A stretch of DNA of 64,000 bases. Source: a virus. Shown here one piece after another: positions 31,788-38,599 of this stretch. Below the pieces are notes generated by a model, which saw only the letters and a list, made by a program, of their open reading frames with translations, did no database searches and had not been told where the DNA came from. Position 1 is the stretch's first letter. Every line of letters starts with the position of its first letter. The position numbers and the translations under genes are program-made. The stretch lies in IMG/VR virus record IMGVR_UViG_3300035670_000009, positions 62,001 through 126,000 of that record; one strand, 5' to 3'.

Positions 31788-33719
31788 ATGGCACCAGAGA
31801 TAAAAGAGCGGGTGGTGAATCCGCTGGAATCAGCAGCTAGCGAGGTCGCCCACGCGGGCGTTCGTTCGCTGCTCACAGAACTGACATCGATTGACGTGAC
31901 GGACCAGGCGTCTGCGCGTGAGCGAATGCACGTACTCAAAGCGCTGGCCGAACAACGGGCTTTTCCGTCGCTCGAGCCAATCTTGCCGCTGGTGTTAAAC
32001 CTGAACGGCAAACCGTATTCCATTCACGATCATTTTCCCTTTGCGCCTTTGTTCAGGGTGCTCATGCCAAAGTCGCAGGTCTGGAAAACCGGTCGGCAGC
32101 TCTCGAAATCCACCTCGTTGGCGGCGCATGGTGTTGTGGTAGCCAATAGTATTCCGTTCTTTAAAACGCTGTACGTAACACCGCTTTTTGAACAGATACG
32201 TCGGTTCAGCAACAACTACGTGCGGAGCTTTATCGAGCAGTCTCCCATCAAGAACCAGTGGTGCGGTACTGAAACAGACAACAACGTGCTCCAAAGGTCA
32301 TTTCGCAACAAGAGCATGATGTTGTTTTCGTACGCAATGCTCGACGCTGATCGCGTGCGAGGTGTTTCTAGCGATCGGATGTGTATCGACGAGGTCCAAG
32401 ACATGGACCCAGACCACATTCCGATTATTCAAGAGACGATGTCGTATTCCCGGTTTGCGATGAGCCATTTCACCGGAACGCCGAAGACCCTAGATAACCC
32501 TTTAGAGGGGCTATACCAGCGAAGCTCGGCAGCAGAGTGGTTTATTCCATGCGCAGCTGGCGGGTGCGGGCATTGGAATATTCCGTCGCGGGAGCACGAC
32601 CTTGACGCGATGATCGGCCCATACCGAGACGATATCAGCGAGAAAGCGCCTGCCACAATTTGCGCTAAGTGTCAAAAGCCTATTAACCCAAGGCACGGCC
32701 GATGGGTCCATCGGCATCCGGATCGCCGATGGGTCTTTGCCGGTTATCACGTGCCGCAGATTTTGTTGCCGCTTCATTACGCCGACCCGGATAAGTGGGC
32801 GACGCTCCTCATGAAGCGGGAAGGCTTCAACTACACTCCGGCCCAGTTCTATAACGAGGTGCTCGGCGAATCGATTGACGCCGGGCAGAAGCTCGTCACG
32901 GAGACCGACTTGCGCAACGCCTGCCTGCTCCCGTGGGAGAACAAACGCGAGCCAGAACCGGAGTGTTTTAAACACATAGACCAGTACAAGCAACGCATTT
33001 TGGCGATCGACTGGGGTGGCGGCGGAGAAGCGGGAATCTCTTTTACAGTGATCTCGATTCTCGGTTTTCGCCACGACGGCGTGATCGACGTACTCTGGGG
33101 CAAACGCCTGATGATGGGCGGCGAACATCTCGCCGAAGCTGTCGAATGCATGAAATATTCGCAGTTGTTTAAGTGCGATTTCGTCTGTCACGACTACACC
33201 GGTGCAGGCACAGTGCGCGAAACAGTAATGGTCCAGGCTGGATTTAACCTAGACCGCGTATTAGCTATTCGCCTGTGTCGTTCGGCTGCGCAAGATCTCA
33301 TGGTGTACAAGGAACCAACCGCGTTCAATCACCGCGCGCACTACAGCTTGGATAAGACTAGATCACTGCTCTACACCTGCCAGGCAATCAAACTCAAACA
33401 GGTCCGGTTTTTTCAATACGACTGGTTATCGCAGGACAACCCTGGCCTAATCGCTGATTTCTTGGCGCTCATTGAGAACAAAACAGAAAGCCGCAGCTCG
33501 GGGGATATTTACACGATTACGAGAAACGTGTTGTTGTCAGACGACTTTGCACAGTCGGTGAACTTCGGCACGAACGCGCTGTGGCACATCAACCAGGCGT
33601 TGCCCAACTTCGCTGAAATCGCCGGACTGGGCCGAATTAGCGCGAAGCTGGCTGCTCAAGAAGCCACAGGCGACTGGGCCGACGACGACCTGGGCGACCG
33701 GTTCTTCAGCGGTTACTGA
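31788..33719 (+). CDS. terL: Terminase large subunit, GpA-like
   Basis: 643 aa; one of three plus-strand genes. ATPase part: Walker A variant GRQLSKST (about 102-109) and Walker B MCIDEVQDM (about 197). A Cys cluster (CAAGGCGHW, later CAKCQKP, about 258-300) is followed by a VPQILLPLHYADPDKW-type segment, as in the GpA family. The C-terminal RNase H-like nuclease opens with LAIDWGG (about 405), whose Asp is the first catalytic residue. It cuts concatemers and pumps DNA into proheads. I prefer the ATG at 31788 to the GTG at 31749. No small subunit is recognised nearby. Confidence 0.9.
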   Translation: MAPEIKERVVNPLESAASEVAHAGVRSLLTELTSIDVTDQASARERMHVLKALAEQRAFPSLEPILPLVLNLNGKPYSIHDHFPFAPLFRVLMPKSQVWKTGRQLSKSTSLAAHGVVVANSIPFFKTLYVTPLFEQIRRFSNNYVRSFIEQSPIKNQWCGTETDNNVLQRSFRNKSMMLFSYAMLDADRVRGVSSDRMCIDEVQDMDPDHIPIIQETMSYSRFAMSHFTGTPKTLDNPLEGLYQRSSAAEWFIPCAAGGCGHWNIPSREHDLDAMIGPYRDDISEKAPATICAKCQKPINPRHGRWVHRHPDRRWVFAGYHVPQILLPLHYADPDKWATLLMKREGFNYTPAQFYNEVLGESIDAGQKLVTETDLRNACLLPWENKREPEPECFKHIDQYKQRILAIDWGGGGEAGISFTVISILGFRHDGVIDVLWGKRLMMGGEHLAEAVECMKYSQLFKCDFVCHDYTGAGTVRETVMVQAGFNLDRVLAIRLCRSAAQDLMVYKEPTAFNHRAHYSLDKTRSLLYTCQAIKLKQVRFFQYDWLSQDNPGLIADFLALIENKTESRSSGDIYTITRNVLLSDDFAQSVNFGTNALWHINQALPNFAEIAGLGRISAKLAAQEATGDWADDDLGDRFFSGY

Positions 33720-33721
33720 AT

Positions 33722-33729
33722 AGATATCT
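33722..33729. repeat. AGATATCT palindrome, copy 8 (intergenic)
   Basis: Centre of the 16-bp palindrome GAATAGATATCTATTC, which fills the 12-base gap between the terminase stop and the convergent gene's stop. Confidence 0.85.
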
Positions 33730-33731
33730 AT

Positions 33732-34202
33732 TCACACCTGCATGACCCGACGGCGTCTCACGGCGCCAAAATCAACCACCGCTCGGGCCAGGTGCGTTGT
33801 CACCGCTGACGGCGCTGCCGTCTCCGGCGCGGTTGACCTGACGACTCGTTGTTCTGTTCGCGGAATGAAACCGGCAGAACGAATTACATATGACAAGTTG
33901 TCTCCCGCAGAATGATAACCTTCGTCTAAATACACAACGAACAGCTCAAGCAAAGCACAAGGCAATTTAACAATGTTGTCTGCCGGGCACAGAATTCGTG
34001 CGTGTCGTGACGATGTTGTTGAGTACCGGCCGCTGTTCCCGTACCATTGCTTTCCGTAATACAAGTAAAGCGGCCACCTGTCGCTATACGAAAAGACGCC
34101 ATATCCGCCATTGTTGAATTTTCGGCCATAGATGTTCGCGCCGCGAAAAGGTTTGCAGTTAAGAACGTATTCTTTGGCCTTGTAGTTAGGCACGCGAGGC
34201 AT
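33732..34202 (-). CDS. Hypothetical protein, 156 aa
   Basis: Tyr/Gly/Asn-rich first half (NNGGYGVFSYSDRWPLYLYY) and an Arg/Val-rich C-terminus (FGAVRRRRVMQV). No clear ribosome site before ATG 34202. Convergent with terminase. Unknown. Confidence 0.6.
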   Translation of the reverse strand: MPRVPNYKAKEYVLNCKPFRGANIYGRKFNNGGYGVFSYSDRWPLYLYYGKQWYGNSGRYSTTSSRHARILCPADNIVKLPCALLELFVVYLDEGYHSAGDNLSYVIRSAGFIPRTEQRVVRSTAPETAAPSAVTTHLARAVVDFGAVRRRRVMQV

Positions 34203-34205
34203 GGT

Positions 34206-34550
34206 TCAGTTGTACCGCCAGCAATAATTTTCAAGGTAGTTGCGCAGTTCTCGGCGCGCGCCCACGCGACAGGCAACAATCTGCTGCACAACGCCTAGGC
34301 AAGCTAGATGCAGCGCGTTAGCCGCCTCGGTGCAGTCCATGCTGCTGGCGTACAGGTCCCAGCCGTTGCCAGACATAGGAATAAGGGCGTCTTTGTCGTT
34401 AATGACATCCCAAAGAATTCCTTGGAAAATTCCGTCTGGCTCAGTATCGCGTGCGCCATATTCGCGATATTTGTTTTGCACAGATTCGAAATTTTTAATG
34501 GCGGCTTTTACAGCGTCGAGTGTTCCAGCTTCGGGCGTAGTCTCGATCAC
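34206..34550 (-). CDS. Hypothetical protein, 114 aa
   Basis: Helical protein with KAAIKNFESVQNKYREYGAR near the start and a Cys-containing helix ALHLACLGVVQQIVACRV. ATGA coupling to the gene before it. Unknown. Confidence 0.65.
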   Translation of the reverse strand: MIETTPEAGTLDAVKAAIKNFESVQNKYREYGARDTEPDGIFQGILWDVINDKDALIPMSGNGWDLYASSMDCTEAANALHLACLGVVQQIVACRVGARRELRNYLENYCWRYN

Positions 34551-34858
34551 GTCGTCACCTCGTCCGCCAGTCGCGCAGCCACGAGGGCGGCATCGTACTG
34601 CGCCTTGGCGATGATCTTCGCGCGCACGGCGTTAGCGATGTCGTCGAGGTATTCGGCGTACTGCTTGTCCGTCGTGACCAGCGCCTCGGCCGAGCTGTAT
34701 GAGTGCGCCTTGCCGGTGAGCGGATTGTCGCCCGACTTCATGATGCGGTCGATGGCGGCGAGCTTGACAGTATGCCGCCGGTTTTCGAGGGTCATTTCGA
34801 TTTTCACGGCGTCTGCCAGTGTGACGCCCCAATCTTTGATTTCTTGCACGTAGTCCAC
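34547..34858 (-). CDS. Hypothetical helical protein, 103 aa
   Basis: GTG start at 34858 (VDYVQEIKDWGVTLADAVKI) with AAGGAG six bases upstream. This start is exactly compatible with the preceding stop at 34869, unlike the longer frame. All-helical, Ala/Lys/Asp-rich. Unknown. Confidence 0.65.
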   Translation of the reverse strand: MDYVQEIKDWGVTLADAVKIEMTLENRRHTVKLAAIDRIMKSGDNPLTGKAHSYSSAEALVTTDKQYAEYLDDIANAVRAKIIAKAQYDAALVAARLADEVTT

Positions 34859-34868
34859 GGCGTTCTCC

Positions 34869-35195
34869 TTATTCTTGGTCTTCGGGGATGGGGCCATTGA
34901 TTGCAATAAGCAGCTCATGTGCGACGCGCAGTTCGACTAGATTTGCAATCGCCTGCACACCTGCAAATCGTTCCGGATGTTTGGCCGGGTCAAAACGGCC
35001 GTACAACGTGTAAAAAATTTCGCTGATTGCGTCTGCGTCCGCTGCGGCTTGTTCCGCTGTTTCAATTACAGCGACGTAAGACTTTGCGGCGCCGCGCGGC
35101 ATTTCTTCCCGCACAGAACGCAGTTCATAGTGCGAAAAGAGCGACACTGGATTGCTGTTAGGAACAGAAAGAAAGTAAGGTGCTTGATTTTCCAT
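34869..35195 (-). CDS. Hypothetical protein, 108 aa
   Basis: ATG 35195 (MENQAPYFLSVPNSNP) with GGAG upstream, two bases after the previous stop. The helical C-terminal part contains ISEIFYTLYGRFDPAKHPE. Unknown. Confidence 0.65.
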   Translation of the reverse strand: MENQAPYFLSVPNSNPVSLFSHYELRSVREEMPRGAAKSYVAVIETAEQAAADADAISEIFYTLYGRFDPAKHPERFAGVQAIANLVELRVAHELLIAINGPIPEDQE

Positions 35196-35197
35196 GT

Positions 35198-35908
35198 TTA
35201 CTCCGAAGCCCAGCCGCCGACCAGCCACTGCACGCCGTGATCGACCTGCTCGGTGGCGTAAATTTTAGGCGTGTGTTTGATGTCAAATGCGACGAGTTTG
35301 TCGGCTGCTTTTTTCGCGACGCTGCTGGCTTTGAGTCGCTGTTTGATTGCTTTTTGCAGTTCTCGCAGCTGCGCAGCATTTGGCGGCTCGCTGAACGCAG
35401 GCGTCATTCTGCCAAGCATGTCGCTTACAGCCTGCTGCAGAACTTTGGCTGCGCGCGTTTTAGTTTCGAAATCGCTATAGAGCGCAATTGCGGTAGCTTT
35501 TTGAGCCGCGGTTAACCCGTCAGCAGCTATCGGTACGCTGGCGCCGTTTTGCCAGACGCTGGTAACCGTGCGCAGTACGTGGCCATCAATTGCCGCAAAG
35601 ATTGAATGGTTGCCATTTTTGCCGTTAAATGTTGGCGCTTTGGCAACCTCTGTGCGAATGTCTTTGAACCGAACTGCTAACGCTGCTTCCCATTTGTCCG
35701 TATGAGCTGCAACGTATTCTTCGGCCGCGGCCCGGGTATCGAACACTCGGTCTTCGATTTGAAAACCGCTCGTCGTAGTGAGCGTACCGTTGTAGGCGTT
35801 GCCGCCGTATGTGCTAGTTAGTTCTGAGAGGCGCGCGTCATACTGGCGGCGTAGTTCTGATCTATTGAGATTGCCATCAAATAGTTCTGTCGCGAAGCGC
35901 GCGCCCAT
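35198..35908 (-). CDS. Hypothetical protein, 236 aa
   Basis: ATG 35908 (MGARFATELFDGNLNRSEL) with AAGGAGAG upstream; the longer frame overlaps the next gene. The middle (RTAAEEYVAAHTDKWEAALA) and C-terminal half are helical and Lys-rich (KAIKQRLKASSVAKKAADKL). A DNA-binding or virion-packaged protein is conceivable. No family recognised. Confidence 0.65.
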   Translation of the reverse strand: MGARFATELFDGNLNRSELRRQYDARLSELTSTYGGNAYNGTLTTTSGFQIEDRVFDTRAAAEEYVAAHTDKWEAALAVRFKDIRTEVAKAPTFNGKNGNHSIFAAIDGHVLRTVTSVWQNGASVPIAADGLTAAQKATAIALYSDFETKTRAAKVLQQAVSDMLGRMTPAFSEPPNAAQLRELQKAIKQRLKASSVAKKAADKLVAFDIKHTPKIYATEQVDHGVQWLVGGWASE

Positions 35909-35918
35909 GACTCTCCTT

Positions 35919-36155
35919 CTAGTAGCCGTCTCCCCAGGGTCGTTTTTCTTTGCGCGTGGGGACTCGGCGGGGAAACTTGTTGGGGTGGCAGACTTGGCAA
36001 CGCGCACGCCCGCAACCAGAACAACGGAGCGCTTTCCGGAACCGGCCGGGTTTTGGGGCGCGCCCGTCTTGTTCCGGGCCGAGATAACTGCTCAGCTGCC
36101 TGTACAGCTGCGCGCGATGTTCGATGATGTGCTGCTCTTCATGGTACCGACGCAT
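35919..36155 (-). CDS. Small zinc-ribbon-like protein, 78 aa
   Basis: C-terminal half carries CSGCGRARCQVCHP (C-x2-C-x4-C-x2-C) followed by a basic tail (KFPRRVPTRKEKRP). Four Cys in this spacing suggest one zinc site. N-terminal helix. Similar short Cys/Lys proteins are frequent in large phages. Confidence 0.65.
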   Translation of the reverse strand: MRRYHEEQHIIEHRAQLYRQLSSYLGPEQDGRAPKPGRFRKALRCSGCGRARCQVCHPNKFPRRVPTRKEKRPWGDGY

Positions 36156-36185
36156 AAATGTCTCCGACTCGCGCCGCCGAGTGCT

Positions 36186-36626
36186 TTACGGTTCGCAGTA
36201 GATGACCGTTTTGCAGCCGCACTGCTCGGCCATTTTGACTATTTCCGGCGCATAGACCGAAACGATCTTTTTTCGGTCGAGCAGCCCGGCAGAAATTAAC
36301 GCTAATAGCCCAAGCCGAGCAAGCCCGTGACGGCGACATTCTGGATCGGTGAAACACTCGATCGTCTGCGCCATAACGGGCTCGCCCTTGAATTTTTCCG
36401 GCCACAATCTGGTACCGACCCAGCTGACAAACATGCCGTTTTGCCAGACCAGCGCCAGCCACATTGTGGAATACGGCCCAGCCGTGGGTCGGGTATAGCG
36501 CTTTTCCAGCTCTTTTTGCATCGAGCTGTCGCTGCCGGAATCCGGCCACGACATGCGGCTCATAATAGCCGTCACGTCTGTCAGCGTTAACCGATTGATA
36601 TCTTTGATGCGAATTTCGAAGTTCAT
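36186..36626 (-). CDS. GNAT-like acetyltransferase, tentative
   Basis: 146 aa from ATG 36626 (MNFEIRIKDINRLT), with GGAGG upstream. MWLALVWQNGMFVSWVGTRL and VMAQTIECFTDP form beta strands. They are followed by RRHGLARLGLLALISAGLL in the position of the acetyl-CoA-binding R/Q-x2-G-x-G/A helix, then a strand and a C-terminal helix-strand (MAEQCGCKTVIY) as in GNAT folds. The motif is degenerate. Confidence 0.5.
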   Translation of the reverse strand: MNFEIRIKDINRLTLTDVTAIMSRMSWPDSGSDSSMQKELEKRYTRPTAGPYSTMWLALVWQNGMFVSWVGTRLWPEKFKGEPVMAQTIECFTDPECRRHGLARLGLLALISAGLLDRKKIVSVYAPEIVKMAEQCGCKTVIYCEP

Positions 36627-36676
36627 AACGCCACCTCCGTGCAGCAATTATTTTATCGCACGGAAGCGCGCGAACT

Positions 36677-36841
36677 TTAATTTTCGCGCCGGTACTCGCG
36701 AAGCTGTTCGTTGGCCACGCTGCGCCGCTGTTGCGTACTGTGCAGTCGGTTGTTCCGACAATAGTCACAGCTACCGTGGCAGCGACAACTGGTGTCAAAT
36801 CGTTTAGACCCCGTGTAGGCGCGCTTGCGAGTTCGGCTCAT
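36677..36841 (-). CDS. Small Cys/Arg protein, 54 aa
   Basis: MSRTRKRAYTGSKRFDTSCR followed by C-x4-C-x2-C (CRCHGSCDYC) and an Arg-rich end. Short proteins of this MSRTR...CR-x-HGSC pattern are common in phages. Start overlaps the stop of the gene before it. Probable zinc or nucleic-acid binder. Confidence 0.65.
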   Translation of the reverse strand: MSRTRKRAYTGSKRFDTSCRCHGSCDYCRNNRLHSTQQRRSVANEQLREYRREN

Positions 36842-37161
36842 CGCCTTTTCTCCCGTTTTTTGCCGATGATCTTGTACGGTCGATTCACGAAGTTTGGCAG
36901 GTCGCAGGTTTTCCAACGCGTCAAAGCAAGCGCGACGAAACCGCCCTCTTTTTCGCTGAACGCTTCGATCCATTTTCGTCGACCGCGCTCGCAATACGCA
37001 ACAAATTTGAACGGCCCTTTGGCCGCCATACTCATTTTGATTCTTTTATTCGCCTCGTCACGGCGAATGTAATAAGGGCCGCCATTAGCGCGAAATACGT
37101 CGCCTTTACGTATGATAACGCGAGCAGAAACGCGATATTCGTCGTGTGTGACGGTCTTCAT
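36838..37161 (-). CDS. Hypothetical basic protein, 107 aa
   Basis: Beta-rich protein (RVSARVIIRKGDVFRANGGP) with a KOW/SH3-like feel and a strongly basic C-terminus (KIIGKKREKRR). TTGGAGG precedes the ATG. Possibly RNA or DNA binding. Confidence 0.65.
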   Translation of the reverse strand: MKTVTHDEYRVSARVIIRKGDVFRANGGPYYIRRDEANKRIKMSMAAKGPFKFVAYCERGRRKWIEAFSEKEGGFVALALTRWKTCDLPNFVNRPYKIIGKKREKRR

Positions 37162-37162
37162 G

Positions 37163-37285
37163 TCAGACCTCCAACGAAATAAACCCGTCTTGAGTCAGCT
37201 TTCCAAAGCCGTGCGAGTCTTTGGACAAAGGCGATAGCGTGTTTTTGCGCGCTACGTGTTTGAGTGTTTTTACGGACAACGTCAT
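37163..37285 (-). CDS. Very small protein, 40 aa
   Basis: Translated as MTLSVKTLKHVARKNTLSPL, then SKDSHGFGKLTQDGFISLEV. Its ATG overlaps the exonuclease stop as ATGA, and its own stop lies one base before the next start, whose ribosome site it contains. That tight fit is the evidence; an overlapping 64-residue frame (37158-37352) fits the neighbours worse. Confidence 0.5.
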   Translation of the reverse strand: MTLSVKTLKHVARKNTLSPLSKDSHGFGKLTQDGFISLEV

Positions 37286-37800
37286 TCAAACCTCGTTTGT
37301 AGGCCCAATTCGCGCATTGACAGCAGCGCCTCCGCATTGCCCTTGGCGTCATGCACTGGATTGTGGTCGTGCTTGGTTTTGCGCAGGTGTTTCCACCGCG
37401 CGTACGTGTTTTTCACCAAGCCGCAGTACAGGTCGCCAATCCGTCGGGCCGAATAGCCGAACGGGTTTTCGCCTAGGTACTTGTGGAAGTAATAGTTAAT
37501 CCACTGCCAATCGAATGCCGGATTGTCCGACACGAAGATCGGGCGGCCCTTAGAACTGGCGCGAATCCATTCGGCAAACCGAGTCATAACGGCCGCCGGA
37601 TCCTCGAACGTCTCGTGCTTGGCCCGGCAAATTCCGCTGATTGCGGCCGCCGCCAGGTTCGTGCGTTCCGAGATCGGCGCGGTCTCGCCGTAGAACGTTT
37701 TGTCCAGGTTCTCGTTCACGACGACCGCGCCGAAGCAGATCATCGAGAACTCCGGCGGAATCGGCCCGTCGGCTTCTACATCAACTACGATCCAGCTCAT
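37282..37800 (-). CDS. RNase T/DnaQ-like DEDDh exonuclease
   Basis: 172 aa from ATG 37800. ExoI VVDVEADGP (residues 4-12), ExoII in VSDNPAFDWQWIN (about 88-100), ExoIII HDAKGNAEALL (about 150-160). Second DEDDh enzyme of the window and only distantly similar to the one at 7150. The form with EADGP in ExoI is typical of phage and bacterial exonucleases of the RNase T group. Start shares ATGA with the repair-glycosylase-like gene. Confidence 0.85.
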   Translation of the reverse strand: MSWIVVDVEADGPIPPEFSMICFGAVVVNENLDKTFYGETAPISERTNLAAAAISGICRAKHETFEDPAAVMTRFAEWIRASSKGRPIFVSDNPAFDWQWINYYFHKYLGENPFGYSARRIGDLYCGLVKNTYARWKHLRKTKHDHNPVHDAKGNAEALLSMRELGLQTRFE

Positions 37801-38249
37801 GGTACGGGCCACTTGTAGGAAAGGTCCGGCTTTACCAACCAACCGAACTGAGAGTACCAGTCGGGTTCTTTACGCAGCAGGTTGCTACGGTGGCTGGTCA
37901 TGATACTCCAGTCGCGCATCCACGGCGGATACCGAGCCGGTTCGTTGGGCACGCGCAAGCTTTTGACAACGCCGAGAAATTCCTCGAGCAGCTTGTCTTT
38001 GTAGCCACGGCGGCGGCACTCGTGCGCTATGTGCACCGCGTAGATTGCCAGGGCCAGCTCGTGTCCGCGCCACATGCGGACCGCCGGGTGGTTCTGCCAG
38101 GCCTTGCTGCCCGTTGGCTTATGGGCGCCGACCGATACGCCGAGCGCCAGAAGGATCTGCTTGCATTCGACGGCTTGTTTGAAAAGCCTTTTGTTGTCGA
38201 GCACGTACGCGCATTTGTTAAATCGCGCGTAAGGCAGAAAAGTTTGCAC
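37797..38249 (-). CDS. Pyrimidine-dimer-DNA-glycosylase-like (MSMEG_6728-type) protein
   Basis: 150 aa with a GTG start at 38249 (VQTFLPYARFNKCAYVLDNK), preceded by GAGGAA and overlapping the previous stop as TAGTG. The order FLPY, LDNKRLFKQAVECKQIL, WQNHPAVRMWRGHE, ECRRRGYKDKL, PPWMRD and SHRSNLLRKEPDWY is the characteristic pattern of this family. The family is often annotated as pyrimidine dimer DNA glycosylase-related, with unproven activity. DNA repair role is inferred. Confidence 0.8.
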   Translation of the reverse strand: MQTFLPYARFNKCAYVLDNKRLFKQAVECKQILLALGVSVGAHKPTGSKAWQNHPAVRMWRGHELALAIYAVHIAHECRRRGYKDKLLEEFLGVVKSLRVPNEPARYPPWMRDWSIMTSHRSNLLRKEPDWYSQFGWLVKPDLSYKWPVP

Positions 38250-38599
38250 TATTCCTCGTTTAGGTCGTCGTTGTCGTACCAATCGTCGTCGTCTTCGTCG
38301 TCGTCTTCGTCGTAGTCGTCGGTGCCGCTGTCCCAGTCCTGCTCATCATCGTCGTCATCGTCGTAGGTTTCTTCGTCGTCGTTTTCGTCATCATCATCGT
38401 CGTCGAAGTGCCACGTCGTTGACGGCGCGCGCGTAAAATCGTCGTCATCGTCGTCATCGTCCTCTTCGGATTCGTGAACAAACTGCCACTCTTCCTCGAG
38501 AAAGTCGTCGTCCAGCCCGTCGTCAAAGCGCGCATAAAGCTTTGCGAGTGCGTTGAACTGCTCAAAAGAAACGACGTCGTTATCCAAATTCGCGCGCAT
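38249..38599 (-). CDS. Extremely acidic Asp-rich protein, 116 aa
   Basis: From ATG 38599 (MRANLDNDVVSFEQFNALAK) a short helical start is followed by about 80 residues dominated by Asp and Glu, including runs of eight Asp, with scattered Tyr and Trp. The DNA is a near-perfect GTC/ATC triplet repeat. The composition is that of DNA-mimic or histone-chaperone-like proteins. Overlaps the primase-like gene by 20 bases. Confidence 0.65.
   Translation of the reverse strand: MRANLDNDVVSFEQFNALAKLYARFDDGLDDDFLEEEWQFVHESEEDDDDDDDDFTRAPSTTWHFDDDDDDENDDEETYDDDDDDEQDWDSGTDDYDEDDDEDDDDWYDNDDLNEE

Noticed and set aside
36139-36798. 219-residue minus-strand open frame
   Set aside because: Lies in a different frame over the GNAT-like gene, whose start has GGAGG and whose residue pattern makes a fold; the longer frame is Arg/Cys-rich shadow sequence.
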